DNA of 64,000 bases from Methanobacteriota archaeon (GCA_023396065.1 JAEWXF010000001.1:1-64000); one strand, 5' to 3'; positions 34,168-44,581 are shown, counted from the first letter of the stretch. Numbers and translations are program-made. The notes: generated by a model from the sequence alone, not told the origin.

Positions 34168-36974
34168 CGTGCACACACCTTTCTTGCCTTTCTCTGTAAA
34201 GCTCTGATCTCACTCTCCGGCACACCGGTCTCCACGGACAGCATCTCTGGATCAGCTTTCGCGAGCCGCAGCGCCGTAAACGCACCCGCCGCAGCAAACC
34301 TTGCCAGAACCTCCGCATCCATACCTAGCTCAGTCAGAGACTTTGTTTCCTTCTCAAACTCCGTCTTCGTCAGCTTCTTCGGCTCCGGACGTTTCAGATA
34401 CTTCGCCGCCATCATCTGGTGCGAATAAATCGTCCCGAGCGACACCCCGGTCGCCAGCGTAATTCCCGCAGGATTTGCATGCAGAAACACCGCAGGGTCG
34501 TCATATCCCCGCATCACATACTTTTTCAGCGTCACCGCTGGAATCCCGATCTCCTTCATCGTTGCAACATTCTTGGTCTTCTTGGCCTCCGTCTGCAGAT
34601 GTTTCGCCTCGGTCTCGGAGAGGGACGCCTCCATCAGGACCTCCGGCTCGGTATTGGCAAGCGTTGCAATATCAGCAATCCCCTTCTCAAACAGCGCATT
34701 ACAGATCTTTCCGTGACCCCGGTTTCTGCGCGGCGGAATGTGGGCTGCAACGAACTTCTTCAGCTCTGTCCGTTTCCGGAAGTACATCAAAACGCCGCTC
34801 GCGTCCGCGATGAGCTTCTCCGCCTCCTCGCAGGGCATCTGCATCTTTGCCATCAGCTGCTCTGCGGGAATCGTCGCAAGTTCCGAGATTGCATAAATGT
34901 GCTGGGCATTGAGTTTCGCAACTCCTGCCTCGGTCATACCGGGCAGCATCAGAAATGCCTCGGAGTTCGTTTTGATGTGGGAACACAGCGGACAGCCGAT
35001 CTTCCACGGCGGGGAACCTTTCCGCAGCAGCTGAACGTGATTGAGATTATGGATCGGACAGATCTCCGTTGTCCGGACCGCATTTCCCCACGTTGCCGGC
35101 GGCAGGCTCGTATTGAACGTACACTCCGGATATCCGGAACAGCCGATGAACTGGGAGCTTCCGGCACGCCGGATACGAAGCGGTTTTCCGCAGACCGGAC
35201 ACATGCCGACCGTCTGTTCCTCGCGGGTCCGGTCCATCAGATCCTGGCCGATGGCGAGCTGGTTTGCCTCCAGTTCATCAAAGATACTGGACAGCATGGT
35301 CCGCGACTCGGATAAAACCGCATTCGCTGTTTTCGTACCGGCAGCGATGTCCTCCATGTGTTCCTCCAGCGTCTTGGTCATGGTCGGGGCGGTAATCAGA
35401 CTGGCATACTGTTCCAGAGACTCAGTTACCGCCCGGCCGACAATCGTCGGCCGCATCGGGTTTCCTTCGATGTACTTTCTGCCGATCAGTTTACTGATGA
35501 CTTCATGCCGCGTACTTTTCGTCCCCAGACCCAGTTCCTCCATCCTCTGGATTAACCGGCTCTGCGAGTAGCGTGCAGGCGGCTGTGTCTCCTTTTCCTC
35601 GCACTTTTTCTCATCCAGCTTCAGGACATCCCCGACCTTCAGCTCAGGCAGAATATTTTCCTCAGCTTTGCTGTACGGATACACCTGTCGCCATCCGGGA
35701 ACAACAAGTCTGCCGCCGGTACTGGTGTACGGCTCGGACTTGGCCGTCATATTAATTTTCAGCGTCTTCCACTCCGCATCAGGGCAGAGCGTCGCAAAGA
35801 ATCTGCGAACGATGAACTCATACAGTTTCCAGGTGACGTCGTCGCCGATCTCCTGCCGGGACCCGGCAGAGGTCGGATAGATTGGCGGGTGGTCGGTCGT
35901 CTCTTTTTTGCCGCGGGTCGGCGTCGGCCGCAGGTGGGCGGCGACCCACTTTGCATCCTCTGCAAACTGACTTCCCGCAAACATTGCCAGATGCTGGCCG
36001 ATGTTCAGACTTTTCGGATATGCGGTGTTGTCCGTACGCGGATAGGAAATAAATCCCCGCATGTACAGGTCTTCAGCCCGGCTCATCGCAGAGGCTGCCG
36101 AGAGACCGAGCCTGCCGGCTCCGACGATCAGCGCCGTGGTGTCCAGAGGTGTGGGTGCTTTATCGGTTTTCCGGCCAGAGATGACATCCGTTACCGTTAT
36201 CGGATCAGCAGTTCCGGCAAAAGCTGCGTCCGCCTCATCACGCAGGGTAAATCTTCCGTGAACGTGACGGGCCTCCAGCATCTCCGCTCCGTACCGGGCG
36301 GTGAGGGACAGCATCCAGTATTTCTCCGGAACGAATGCCTCGATCTCCCGTTCCCGTTCGACGATCATGGCCAGTGTCGGACTCTGCACTCGTCCGACGG
36401 AAAGAATACTGTCGGATCCGCGATGGGCTGCGATGGAAAGGAACCGCGTAAGCGATGCACCCCAGACCAGATCAATGACCTGACGGCTTTCTCCGGCGGC
36501 TGCAAGGTTGAAGTCAAGCTCCTGCGCTTCGTGAATTGCGTTGGTGATCTCGTCTTTGGTAATCGCCGAGAAACGGGCCCGGTCTATGCGGACCTGCGGG
36601 TTGACCGCCCGGACAAGCTCCAGAGCTTCTTTCCCGATCAGTTCTCCTTCGGTATCAAAATCTGTCGCGATCGTGACGCGGGTTGCATGGCGGGCATGTC
36701 TCTGCATCAGTTCTACGATTTTTTTCTCGGTAGGATGTTTTTCGATCTCGGCATCGATAAGGGAACGGGGCGGGTGTTCCTCACTCCGCCAGTTGCTGTA
36801 GCCTTTGGTGAAGTCAACTTCAACTACGTGGCCCCGCAGACCCATTACAACCGTGTCGCCAAAGGTGTACTGATTTGCCGCTCCGTCGCGTTTCGTCTGC
36901 ACTTTCTGCTTTCCGGCAAGGAATGCAGCGATGCGCTCTGCGACAAGGTTCTTTTCAGCGATGATCAGGTGCAT
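34164..36974 (-). CDS. topA: DNA topoisomerase I (type IA)
   Basis: Length is 936 aa. It relaxes negative supercoils by single-strand passage. The Toprim domain is at the N-terminus ([26 protein letters not shown] holds the acidic triad). The active-site tyrosine lies in [13 protein letters not shown] zinc-finger domain follows ([14 protein letters not shown] ... [10 protein letters not shown], about 600-630) and a second CPIH/CPLC pair (about 660-690). The C-terminal third, about 230 residues, has helix-hairpin-helix-like repeats ([37 protein letters not shown]), an extension seen in some methanogen enzymes. It overlaps GGGPS by 4 bases and starts 2 bases after the gatB stop. Confidence 0.93.
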   Translation of the reverse strand: MHLIIAEKNLVAERIAAFLAGKQKVQTKRDGAANQYTFGDTVVMGLRGHVVEVDFTKGYSNWRSEEHPPRSLIDAEIEKHPTEKKIVELMQRHARHATRVTIATDFDTEGELIGKEALELVRAVNPQVRIDRARFSAITKDEITNAIHEAQELDFNLAAAGESRQVIDLVWGASLTRFLSIAAHRGSDSILSVGRVQSPTLAMIVEREREIEAFVPEKYWMLSLTARYGAEMLEARHVHGRFTLRDEADAAFAGTADPITVTDVISGRKTDKAPTPLDTTALIVGAGRLGLSAASAMSRAEDLYMRGFISYPRTDNTAYPKSLNIGQHLAMFAGSQFAEDAKWVAAHLRPTPTRGKKETTDHPPIYPTSAGSRQEIGDDVTWKLYEFIVRRFFATLCPDAEWKTLKINMTAKSEPYTSTGGRLVVPGWRQVYPYSKAEENILPELKVGDVLKLDEKKCEEKETQPPARYSQSRLIQRMEELGLGTKSTRHEVISKLIGRKYIEGNPMRPTIVGRAVTESLEQYASLITAPTMTKTLEEHMEDIAAGTKTANAVLSESRTMLSSIFDELEANQLAIGQDLMDRTREEQTVGMCPVCGKPLRIRRAGSSQFIGCSGYPECTFNTSLPPATWGNAVRTTEICPIHNLNHVQLLRKGSPPWKIGCPLCSHIKTNSEAFLMLPGMTEAGVAKLNAQHIYAISELATIPAEQLMAKMQMPCEEAEKLIADASGVLMYFRKRTELKKFVAAHIPPRRNRGHGKICNALFEKGIADIATLANTEPEVLMEASLSETEAKHLQTEAKKTKNVATMKEIGIPAVTLKKYVMRGYDDPAVFLHANPAGITLATGVSLGTIYSHQMMAAKYLKRPEPKKLTKTEFEKETKSLTELGMDAEVLARFAAAGAFTALRLAKADPEMLSVETGVPESEIRALQRKARKVCAR

Positions 36975-36976
36975 GG

Positions 36977-38410
36977 TTACTCTCCCAGGATCTCAGCAAT
37001 CATTGCGTGAATCTCACGCGGGTCGGATTTTCCTTTGGTCTCTTTCATGACCTGACCGACGATGAAGTTGAGTGCACCTTTTTTCCCTGCTTTATGATCT
37101 GCGACCGCCTGCGGATTTTTGGCAAGAATCTGTTCGATGATTCCGCGGAACGACTCGCCCTCTTCGCGGGCAAGTCCGAGACGGTCGACGATCTGGGCAG
37201 GGGTTTCCTTTTTCTCTCCTGCATGCAGGTCGTCAAGCCAGACACGGAGGACTTCAACTCCTGCTTTGTCGGTGATTTTTTTGTCGCGGACGAGTGCGAT
37301 GAGGTCTTTGAACTCTGTCGCGTGGGCGGCGACGGTGCCGAGGGCCATGTCGCGGTAGTTGAGTTCGCCGATAAGTATGTCGGCAATCCATGATGCGGCG
37401 ATTGCAGCACCGACGTCTGCGACGTTTTCATAGAACTCGGCAAGCCGGAGGTCGCCGGTAAGGGTTCGGGCGTGGTTGACGGCGATGCCGTACTGATGCA
37501 TGAACCGGTCGCGGCGGGCATCCGGTAGTTCAGGGAGGGTAATGTCGCTGACCCAGGCGGCAACGCGGATGACCGGCAGGTCGGGTTCGGGGAAGTAGCG
37601 GTAGTCGGTTGCGGTTTCTTTGGACCGGGCGGATGTGGTGGTGCCTTTTCCCTCCTGGAAGTGACGGGTTTCCCGCGCGATGGTCCCGCCGCGGCGGATG
37701 AGATTTTTCTGCCGGGTGATCTCGAAGGTCAGCGCTTTTTCGACGCCTTTGTAGGAGGAGATGTTTTTGATTTCGACCCGTTCATGACCTTTGATGGAGA
37801 TGTTTGCATCGACACGGATGGATCCTTCTTTTTCCGGGTCAAAGACGTCGAGGTATTCAAGGGTTGCCCGCAGTTTGTTTAAGAGGCGGCGGGCTTCTTT
37901 GGGGGAGGAGAGTTCGGGCTCTGTGACCATTTCGATTAAGGGGATGCCGGAACGGTTGTAGTCGACGAGGGTGTAGTGGCCGCGTTCTTTGTTGCCCATG
38001 TGAACGAGTCGGCCGGGATCCTCTTCGACGTGGATGCGGGTCAGGTTGACGGTCTTCGGGTTTCCTGCGTCGTCTTCGATTTCGATGTAGCCGCCGAGGG
38101 CCAGCGGGTTGTCACCCATGGTGATCTGGTAGGCTTTGACGAGGTCAGGGTAGAAGTAGTTTTTCCGGCAGAACTCACCTTCTTCGGGGATGGTACAGTT
38201 GAGGGCTTTTGCGACTTTGAGTGCGTACTGGATCACTTTTTTGTTCAGGACCGGGAGGGCGCCGGGCAGGCCGAGGCAGACCGGACATACGTGGGTGTTG
38301 GGGGCGTCGGCACGGAAGTCTGCGGAGCAGCCGCAGAACAGTTTTGATGCAGTGTCCAGCTGGCAGTGGACTTCAAGACCGATGATGACCTTCATCTCTT
38401 CGTCAGCCAT
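36977..38410 (-). CDS. gatB: Asp-tRNA(Asn)/Glu-tRNA(Gln) amidotransferase subunit B
   Basis: Length is 477 aa. GatB phosphorylates the misacylated side chain and transfers ammonia produced by GatA. The signature VIIGLEVHCQLDTASKLFCGC holds the first zinc Cys and continues with HVCPVCLGLPGALPVLN. The kinase core includes RNYFYPDL, the NRSGIPLIEMVTEPEL block and EVKN-type VEIKNISSY. The YqeY-like C-terminal tail domain is present (about 330-477). The start ATG lies directly after the gatA stop, within the gatC-gatA-gatB run that reads on into topA. Confidence 0.95.
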   Translation of the reverse strand: MADEEMKVIIGLEVHCQLDTASKLFCGCSADFRADAPNTHVCPVCLGLPGALPVLNKKVIQYALKVAKALNCTIPEEGEFCRKNYFYPDLVKAYQITMGDNPLALGGYIEIEDDAGNPKTVNLTRIHVEEDPGRLVHMGNKERGHYTLVDYNRSGIPLIEMVTEPELSSPKEARRLLNKLRATLEYLDVFDPEKEGSIRVDANISIKGHERVEIKNISSYKGVEKALTFEITRQKNLIRRGGTIARETRHFQEGKGTTTSARSKETATDYRYFPEPDLPVIRVAAWVSDITLPELPDARRDRFMHQYGIAVNHARTLTGDLRLAEFYENVADVGAAIAASWIADILIGELNYRDMALGTVAAHATEFKDLIALVRDKKITDKAGVEVLRVWLDDLHAGEKKETPAQIVDRLGLAREEGESFRGIIEQILAKNPQAVADHKAGKKGALNFIVGQVMKETKGKSDPREIHAMIAEILGE

Positions 38411-39688
38411 TTATGCCACCTCCTCATAGGCAAGGGCTGCATTCAGGAGCGCTTCTTCACCGAACATTCTTCCCATGAGCTGCAGTCCGACGGGCATGCC
38501 GTGAGTGGTTCCGCAGGGAACGGAGACTGCCGGGATTCCAGCGATGTTGACCGGGACGGTGAGGATGTCGGTCTGATACATGCGCAGGGGATCTGCGGTC
38601 ATTTCACCGAGTCTGGGGGCGACGTTGGGCATGGTGGGACCTGCGAGGATGTCACAGTCCGTCAGTACCCGGGAAAAGTCGCGGCGGATAAGCTGTTTGG
38701 CGTGCTGGGCTTTGACGTAGTATTTGCCGTAGTAACCGGCGGAGAGGGCGAAGGTTCCAAGCAGTATTCTCCGGCGGACTTCGGGGCCGAAGCCTGCTTG
38801 ACGGACTTTGGTGTAGGCGTCGTGCCAGGGGAGGTTCATTTCCGGCTCGGGTCCGTAACGGACGCCGTCGAAGCGGTCAAGGTTGGAGCTTGCTTCGCAG
38901 GTGCAGGTGACGTAGTAGGCGGCGAGCGCGTACTGCATGGACGGCAGGGAGACTTCGCGAATGATCGCGCCGAGTTCTTCGAGTCTGCCGATTGCGGTTT
39001 CTACGGTTGCGGCAACGGCTTTGTCGACGCCTTCGCCGAAGTATTCTTTGGGGACGCCGATGATTTTTCCTTTGAGGTCAGCGTGAAGGTCGGCGAAGTT
39101 ATAGGGTTTGCTGACTGAGGTTGAGTCGCGGGTGTCGTGTCCGGCGATGACACCGAAGAGTTTTGCGGTGTCGGTGACGGTTGCGGCCATGGGGCCGATC
39201 TGTTCGAAGGAATTGGCATAGGCGATTAAGCCGTACCGGCTGACCCGGCCGTAGGAGGGTTTGAGGCCGACGATGCCGCAGTAGGATGCGGGGCAGCGGA
39301 TGGAGCCGCCGGTGTCGGACCCGAGCGCCATGGGGACGAGTCCTGCGGCAACTGCTGCTGCGGAGCCTCCGGAGGAGCCGCCGGTGACACGGGTTGTGTC
39401 ACGCGGGTTTAATGCGGGACCGAAGGCGCTGTTTTCTGTGGTGGTTCCCATGCCGAATTCGTCCATGTTTGTTTTGCCGGCGATTGTTGCACCGGCGGCT
39501 TTGAGAAGTTCCACGGCGTGAGCGTCGTACGGGGGGATGTAGCCAAGGAGGATTTTGGAGGCACAGGTGGTCGGGATATCTTTGGTGGAGATGTTGTCTT
39601 TTACGGCAACGCGGATGCCGGCAAGCGGTCCGCTGCGGGAAGAGGGGATTTCCTGTTCAGAGAGGAATGCGTTGTAGGGATCGGCCAT
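38411..39688 (-). CDS. gatA: Asp-tRNA(Asn)/Glu-tRNA(Gln) amidotransferase subunit A
   Basis: Length is 425 aa. It is an amidase-signature enzyme that hydrolyses glutamine to ammonia for the GatB active site. The Ser-cisSer-Lys triad is visible: Lys in IRVAVKDNI, Ser in TGGSSGGSAAAVAAG and Ser in SDTGGSIRCPASYCG. It is shorter than many bacterial GatA proteins (about 480 aa), consistent with archaeal forms. It is one base downstream of gatC and abuts gatB. Confidence 0.95.
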   Translation of the reverse strand: MADPYNAFLSEQEIPSSRSGPLAGIRVAVKDNISTKDIPTTCASKILLGYIPPYDAHAVELLKAAGATIAGKTNMDEFGMGTTTENSAFGPALNPRDTTRVTGGSSGGSAAAVAAGLVPMALGSDTGGSIRCPASYCGIVGLKPSYGRVSRYGLIAYANSFEQIGPMAATVTDTAKLFGVIAGHDTRDSTSVSKPYNFADLHADLKGKIIGVPKEYFGEGVDKAVAATVETAIGRLEELGAIIREVSLPSMQYALAAYYVTCTCEASSNLDRFDGVRYGPEPEMNLPWHDAYTKVRQAGFGPEVRRRILLGTFALSAGYYGKYYVKAQHAKQLIRRDFSRVLTDCDILAGPTMPNVAPRLGEMTADPLRMYQTDILTVPVNIAGIPAVSVPCGTTHGMPVGLQLMGRMFGEEALLNAALAYEEVA

Positions 39689-39689
39689 T

Positions 39690-39959
39690 TCAGATCACCT
39701 TCGGGGCACGGATATAGCCGTCTTCCGGGTTGTGGGAGTTTCTGAGGGCTTCTTCCTGAGAGAGCGAGGGCCGGACAGTGTCATCCCGGAAGATGTTGAC
39801 CAGGGGGCGCTCCAGGGCGTCTTCTACTTTGAGGGTGTCAAGGATATCGAAGTATTCGAGAATTGCGTTAAACTGTTCGGTGAACCTGCCGAGTTCGGAT
39901 GCGGCGATGCCAATGTCGGCGAGTTCTGCGATATGAAGGACGTCGTTTTCAGAGACCAT
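39690..39959 (-). CDS. gatC: Asp-tRNA(Asn)/Glu-tRNA(Gln) amidotransferase subunit C
   Basis: Length is 89 aa, the normal size. GatC wraps around GatA and stabilises the complex. It shows the family pattern: VLHIAELADIGIAASELGRF at the N-terminus, FNAILEYFDILDTL, and the C-terminal LRNSHNPEDGYIRAPKVI. It is the first gene of the gatCAB-topA-GGGPS-trmJ run; a TTTTTAATG element at about 40003-40011 (minus strand) is a candidate TATA box. Confidence 0.92.
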   Translation of the reverse strand: MVSENDVLHIAELADIGIAASELGRFTEQFNAILEYFDILDTLKVEDALERPLVNIFRDDTVRPSLSQEEALRNSHNPEDGYIRAPKVI

Positions 39960-40284
39960 TTTCAGCGACCTGTGAATATTAGGTAAGTGGTGAGTTTGTT
40001 GACATTAAAAAGAGTTGCTACTCGGACCAGATTTTCTGCCCGGCATATTTTTTTTGTTGTTGGGGGAGATTCGTCATGCTGTCGGGTAAAATCAGGATAT
40101 ACTTTTTGAGAGTGTGTTTTTGCAGGAGGGATTTTTTGTTTTTTCTCCGGGAAGAGAGAAGGGAGACGCGGGACGGAGGCGGAGGATACCTCTTATAGCA
40201 TCGCCTCTGACATATATGGATTATGCGTGAGGTTTTCTTGTTTGAACCGGGATTCCGGCCGGCCTGTGCTATGGAGGCAGTTCT
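39960..40284. other. divergent intergenic region between gatC and the DJ-1 pseudogene
   Basis: These 325 bases are T-rich with a purine-rich tract at about 40148-40190. CTTATAG at about 40192-40198 may be a TATA box for the plus-strand gene. The long minus-strand frame crossing this region has no family similarity and runs antisense to the DJ-1 gene, so I do not call it. Confidence 0.4.
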
Positions 40285-40884
40285 GTGAAAAAGATTGTGC
40301 TGATTGGCATTCTGGACAATTTTGCTGACTGGGAGGCTGCCTATGTTTCGTCTTTGCTTCTGGCTTTGGGTCAGGATAGATTTTGTGTGAAGACGGTATC
40401 TCTGAAATTGGGTCCTGTCCGGTCTATGGGAGGGTTTACTGTTGTGCCGGACTGTGATGTTCAATCGGCTCCGGAGGATTTTGCGGGACTGATTCTCATC
40501 GGGGGTCTGTCCTGGAGGAGTGAGTCTGCCCGGCAGATTGTGCCTTTGGTGGAGGCTGCGGTGAGGAACGGAGTTGTTGTGGGCGGCATCTGTGATGCTT
40601 CCGCATTTCTTGGGACACTTGGTGTTTTGAATACGGTTCGGCATACGAGTAATGATTTGCAGGACTTGCAGAAGTGAGCTGGGGATGCGTATACGGGGGA
40701 GAGCCTGTATCTCCGGGAGCCGGCAGTACGGGATGGCAGGGTTGTTACTGCCAACGGTACTGCATCTTTGGAGTTTGCACGTGAGGTTCTGACTGCATTG
40801 AGTGTTGCCCCGGAGGAACAGATTCTTGCATGGTATAATTTCCATAAGTTTGGTTTCTATGCGGCACCTGTACCAAAGCTGTAA
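40285..40884 (+). pseudogene. DJ-1/PfpI family protein interrupted by one in-frame TGA
   Basis: The GTG-initiated frame encodes a DJ-1/PfpI (class I glutamine amidotransferase-like) protein up to LQDLQK and stops at TGA 40675-40677. The same frame then continues without a shift for 68 codons: AGDAYTGESLYLREPAVRDG ... VVTANGTASLEFAREVL ... FHKFGFYAAPVPKL, ending TAA at 40884. Both halves are family-like, including the nucleophile elbow GGICDASAFLG. Total length would be 199 residues, normal for the family. A nonsense mutation is the simplest reading; a sequencing error or stop-codon readthrough is possible. Confidence 0.8.
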
Positions 40885-41012
40885 TATTGGACCGGAACCA
40901 TTTCCGGTCACGGGATCGCTTTTCTGCCGGAAGTTTCGGGAGGGAAATGCGGAACGACGAATGTTTCGGAAAGGTTTTTTTTAGAAGAATGCGCTGACTG
41001 GCGGAAAAATAG

Positions 41013-41429
41013 TTAGATGGTCCGGAAAAAGACCGTGGTATTCATTGCTTTTGCACCAAAGAATTTTTTGCAGAATTCAGCGGCAACACTGGGGGCATAT
41101 TCTTTGCAGCTGAAGATATCAAGGTATGCTGCGTTCGTCTCGTTTGCGAAGTGGGCAGAAAGCAGGGAGGTTTCGATGAGCTGGGTCATGGAATAGCCGG
41201 CAACACGGTCACAGGGACCAAAGTGTACAATCTGCGGCTCACCAAAACGGTGCATCCCGATCAGGTCTGCCAGTTCCAGAACAAACTGGTGAATTTTGTC
41301 TGCATCACGAATCAGTGCCGGGTCACACTCTTTGAGGTCAATAGAGGTACAGAGTCCCCAGCAGTTTTCTTCCTTAAATCTTGTCATGACGTCAGCGTCG
41401 GTCATGCCGGTTGCGAGCATCTGTTTCAT
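41013..41429 (-). CDS. S-adenosylmethionine decarboxylase-like protein (SpeD family)
   Basis: Length is 138 aa. The region SMTQLIETSLLSAHFANETN followed by AAYLDIFSCKEY lines up with the pyruvoyl-forming ESHISIHTWPE ... AAVDVFTC region of prokaryotic AdoMet decarboxylases, which cleave themselves to expose the cofactor and supply aminopropyl groups for polyamines. The upstream half (CTSIDLKECDPALIRDADKI) fits the compact archaeal form. The cleavage serine is not certain because the motif is divergent. It is a single gene with its promoter in the long region to the right. Confidence 0.72.
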   Translation of the reverse strand: MKQMLATGMTDADVMTRFKEENCWGLCTSIDLKECDPALIRDADKIHQFVLELADLIGMHRFGEPQIVHFGPCDRVAGYSMTQLIETSLLSAHFANETNAAYLDIFSCKEYAPSVAAEFCKKFFGAKAMNTTVFFRTI

Positions 41430-41938
41430 TGGTTTTCATCTCCGTTGTATGTTCCATCGGTCCCGGCCACACTCGATATATTTGCCGGAAACATTGGATA
41501 ATCATAGGTCATCTCGTGCATATTTAAATGTACTGTTCTGGAAACTCTTAGGAAAATAGTCATTTATCGTTTCTACTGGCTTATTTTTGGTGTATTGTCA
41601 TTCTGCGTGTTATTTTTGGATGAAATCCTGTTTTGCAGAAGTATAATCGATAATTTTTGATTTGGCAGAATTTGCCGTGAATAAAAAAATGCGGTAATAT
41701 GTGACGGTGCGCCCCCTGATTCCATATAAATTTTCGTGCGATCCGCGGGAACGAAACGGATGCCGGGTACCGGAATTTTTGCGCGTTTTCGATTCCTCTG
41801 GATGCTTTTGGGAATAGGAGTTCAGCGGTGGTAAACATTCGGAAACGTGAAAAAATTCCGAAATATATTCGGAGATCAGAAAACTCCCGAATGAAATTAG
41901 GCTGGACCATATACGTTCCTAACAGGATACCACAATGT
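41430..41938. other. 509-bp intergenic region with feo promoter
   Basis: I see no convincing gene. TATA-like elements are at about 41508-41514 (ATATTTAAA region, minus strand, for the decarboxylase), 41723-41730 (CATATAAA) and 41909-41914 (CATATA), the last placing a transcript start at the feoA ATG. Palindromic pairs at 41838-41892 are described separately. An open frame starting at GTG 41828 runs into feoA in frame but looks non-coding. Confidence 0.45.
41838..41892. promoter_or_regulatory. paired palindromes upstream of feoAB (candidate iron operator)
   Basis: TTCGGAA (41838-41844) pairs with TTCCGAA (41856-41862), and ATTCGG (41867-41872) with CCGAAT (41887-41892). Four related half-sites within 55 bases, directly upstream of a TATA element, suggest binding of a dimeric regulator, plausibly a DtxR-type iron regulator. 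That identity is inferred from the feo context only. Confidence 0.5.
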
Positions 41939-42412
41939 ATGCAAGTAATGTCTCATACGGTTGCACTGAATGCCATTCCCAATGGCTCTGGTGCAACAGT
42001 GGTCTCACTTCATCATGACGCCGAGATAACCCGGCGGCTGCTGGAGCTTGGTGTAACCAAAGGGACCAGTATCGTCGTCACCGGGAAAGCACCGCTTGGC
42101 GATCCGATGATGATCCGTGTTCGCGGATGCCAGATTGCCATGCGGAAATCGGAAGCGGAGCAGATTGATGTAATAAAAGACGGAGCCTGGACGCTGGATG
42201 CTGTGCCGGCAGGCCAGGATGTTCTGGTGACCTCGGTAAATCATAAAGAGGAGATTACCGTCCGGCTGCTGGAGCTCGGCGTGACCCGGGGCAGCAGGAT
42301 CACGGTAACCGGCAAAGCACCGCTTGGGGATCCAATGTTTCTCCGGGTTCGCGGTTGTCAGATTGCAATCAGAGGAAAAGAAGCGAGAAGTATTCAGGTG
42401 GAGTTAGCGTGA
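41939..42412 (+). CDS. feoA: FeoA-like protein with two tandem FeoA domains
   Basis: Length is 157 aa from the ATG at 41939; 41948 is equally possible. FeoA is a small SH3-like accessory protein of the FeoB ferrous-iron transporter. Here the domain occurs twice in one chain: [20 protein letters not shown] and [20 protein letters not shown], each followed by GDPM-[MF]-[IL]-RVRGCQIA. Single-domain proteins of about 75 aa are usual. The 3' end overlaps the feoB start (GTGA). Confidence 0.88.
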   Translation: MQVMSHTVALNAIPNGSGATVVSLHHDAEITRRLLELGVTKGTSIVVTGKAPLGDPMMIRVRGCQIAMRKSEAEQIDVIKDGAWTLDAVPAGQDVLVTSVNHKEEITVRLLELGVTRGSRITVTGKAPLGDPMFLRVRGCQIAIRGKEARSIQVELA

Positions 42413-44394
42413 GTGAGAAACACCTCGTCGTAGCACTTGCAGGAAACCCGAACTGCGGGAAAACCACACTTTTCAACAATCTTACCGGTATGCGCCACCA
42501 TGTGGGGAACTGGCCGGGAAAAACGGTAACGGTTGAGCGAAAAGAGGGGAAGTCCGTATATGACGGAACGACACTGGAAATTGTGGATCTCCCCGGAACC
42601 TACAGCTTAAGCAGCAGGTCAATTGAAGAGGAGATTGCAGTTGAGTATCTGATGACCGAAAAACCGGATGTTGTTGTCGACATTGTGGACGCTGCACATC
42701 TGGAACGAAACCTCTACCTCACTCTGCAGCTGATTGAACTTGGTGTCCCGATGGTTCTGGCACTGAATATGAACCGGTATGCAGACGCGGAAGGGATCAT
42801 TATTGACACCAAGAAACTCTCAGAGATGCTGGGTGTCCCGGTCGTCAGAATTGAAGCAATTGATGACACCGGCAAAGACAAACTGATCAAAGAGATTCTG
42901 GGAAAACCGCAACCCTCAGGAAATCTTGTCCACTACAGCAGCGAGCTGGAACAGCACCTGGCAGCACTGGAAGAGGCAATGCCGGAGACGTCACGCTGGA
43001 ACATTATCCAGTATCTGATTCACGGTGCTCCGGATACTCTGCCGGCAAAAACAAAGTCTGCAATTGAAACTACCCGGAAACATCTGTCGGAAATCTTCGG
43101 GACGACGCCTCAAGAGATCTTTGCGGATCAGCGGTATGGATATATCGCCGGAATTTTGCACGAGTCAGTCCATCTTCACAAAGATGCGGGAGGGAAAAAT
43201 CAGTCAGAGCGTATTGACCGGTTTGTTACCAACAAGTGGCTGGGATTTCCGATTTTCCTTATCGTGATGTATGTGGTGTTCCAGATCGTCTTTACGATCG
43301 GTGCTCCGTTTATGGATCTGATCGATACTGTATTCGGTACTGTGTCGGAGTGGGCGGGCGAAGCGCTTGGTAGTGCCGGAGCCCCTGACTGGGCAACGTC
43401 GTTTGTCTGTGACGGTGTGATCAGCGGCGTCGGTTCCGTGGTCATCTTCCTGCCAAACATCGTTCTGCTGTTTATCCTTCTGGCAATTCTGGAGGATTCC
43501 GGTTATCTGGCACGTGTTGCAGTAATTATGGACCGGATTATGCACCGGCTCGGTCTGCACGGAAAATCGTTTATTCCGATGATGCTCGGATTCGGCTGCG
43601 GTGTCCCCGCGATTATGGCCACCCGGACAATGGAGACGGAGCGGGAACGGCTGCTGACCATTCTGCTGGCACCGTTTATGTCCTGTTCCGCCCGGCTTCC
43701 GGTATATCTGCTGCTGGTAGGTATCTTCTTTGCCCCGCATATTCAGGGACTTGTCATGTTCTCCCTGTATCTTCTCGGAATCATCGTTGCGCTGATCGTT
43801 GGTCTGATTCTCCGAAAGACACTCTTTAAGGGTGAGTCCTCGGCATTTGTGCTGGAGATGCCACCGTACCGGATTCCGACGGTGAAAGGAGTACTGATTC
43901 ATGCCTGCGAACACGGCGGTCTGTTCCTGAAGAAGGCCGGAGTTATTATCTTCCCGGCAGTTCTGCTGATGTGGCTGCTTGCGTCCCTTCCGTTCGGGGT
44001 GGAGTATGCATCCGGAGACAGTGTTATCGGTATGATTGGTTCGGCAATTGCTCCGATCTTTAGTCTGCAGGGCTTTGGGATTCCGGAAGCTGCGATTGCA
44101 GTGATTATGGGACTGATTGCAAAGGAGGTTGTGGTGGCAACGTTTGGTACGCTGTTCGGTGTGGGCGAGGAAGCCCTCGGCGATGTGCTGGCCAATGTAT
44201 TTACGCCGCTGTCGGCCTACTCCTTTATGGTGTTCATCCTCCTTTACATGCCCTGTCTCGCAGCGATGCTGACAATTAAACAGGAGACCAACTCCTGGAA
44301 GATTATGGTCGGTGCAGGAGTGATGATGTGTGCGGTTGCCTGGATTGTGTCAGGGATTGTGTATCAGGGAGGTGTACTCCTTGGCTTTGCCTGA
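42409..44394 (+). CDS. feoB: ferrous iron transporter FeoB
   Basis: Length is 661 aa from the GTG at 42409, placed behind AGGTGGAG. The N-terminal G domain has the P-loop [12 protein letters not shown], switch [12 protein letters not shown] and the base-recognition region [13 protein letters not shown], where the usual NMxD reads NMNR, so the specificity residue is altered or shifted. Two Gate domains follow ([27 protein letters not shown]) with about eight membrane helices. It imports Fe2+ across the cytoplasmic membrane. The operon is feoA-feoB-Cys-rich protein. Confidence 0.93.
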   Translation: MSEKHLVVALAGNPNCGKTTLFNNLTGMRHHVGNWPGKTVTVERKEGKSVYDGTTLEIVDLPGTYSLSSRSIEEEIAVEYLMTEKPDVVVDIVDAAHLERNLYLTLQLIELGVPMVLALNMNRYADAEGIIIDTKKLSEMLGVPVVRIEAIDDTGKDKLIKEILGKPQPSGNLVHYSSELEQHLAALEEAMPETSRWNIIQYLIHGAPDTLPAKTKSAIETTRKHLSEIFGTTPQEIFADQRYGYIAGILHESVHLHKDAGGKNQSERIDRFVTNKWLGFPIFLIVMYVVFQIVFTIGAPFMDLIDTVFGTVSEWAGEALGSAGAPDWATSFVCDGVISGVGSVVIFLPNIVLLFILLAILEDSGYLARVAVIMDRIMHRLGLHGKSFIPMMLGFGCGVPAIMATRTMETERERLLTILLAPFMSCSARLPVYLLLVGIFFAPHIQGLVMFSLYLLGIIVALIVGLILRKTLFKGESSAFVLEMPPYRIPTVKGVLIHACEHGGLFLKKAGVIIFPAVLLMWLLASLPFGVEYASGDSVIGMIGSAIAPIFSLQGFGIPEAAIAVIMGLIAKEVVVATFGTLFGVGEEALGDVLANVFTPLSAYSFMVFILLYMPCLAAMLTIKQETNSWKIMVGAGVMMCAVAWIVSGIVYQGGVLLGFA

Positions 44395-44581
44395 GGTGGT
44401 CTGGACCGCCCTTTTTATTTTACTGGCGGTGGGAATTCTCGTATTCTTCGGTCTGATGATAAAGCGAAGTCTTTCGCACGGATCCTGCAGCTGCGGCGGA
44501 AAGAACGGGAAATCAGATGATACAAAGTCAGCCTGTTCCCATTGCTGCTGCTGTAAGGAATGCGGGGTGGAGAAAAAATAA
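44381..44581 (+). CDS. FeoB-associated Cys-rich membrane protein
   Basis: Length is 66 aa if translation starts at the TTG at 44381, which lies 6 bases behind GGAGGTG; no ATG or GTG is better placed. It overlaps the feoB 3' end by 14 bases. One membrane helix ([22 protein letters not shown]) is followed by a cytoplasmic Cys-rich tail with CSCGG and [11 protein letters not shown], eight cysteines in all. Small proteins of this type follow feoB in many anaerobes and are thought to bind iron or an Fe-S cluster. Confidence 0.75.
   Translation: MALPEVVWTALFILLAVGILVFFGLMIKRSLSHGSCSCGGKNGKSDDTKSACSHCCCCKECGVEKK

Noticed and set aside
32518..34428. Plus-strand 636-codon open frame
   Set aside because: It lies antisense to the trmJ-like and GGGPS genes and is rich in R, H and P, typical of an artefactual frame in GC-biased DNA.
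35889..37010. Plus-strand 373-codon frame across topA
   Set aside because: Antisense to the conserved Toprim and catalytic domains of topA; no domain similarity.
40675..40677. Selenocysteine or other recoding at the TGA in the DJ-1 gene
   Set aside because: No SECIS-like structure is evident, this lineage is not known to use selenocysteine, and the homologous site has no need for it; a nonsense mutation is simpler.
40018..40911. Minus-strand 297-codon frame over the DJ-1 gene
   Set aside because: It is antisense to both family-like halves of the DJ-1 sequence and has no recognisable domain.
41828..41938. Longer FeoA start at GTG 41828
   Set aside because: The extra residues are not FeoA-like, and the region holds palindromes and a TATA element placed for a start at 41939.
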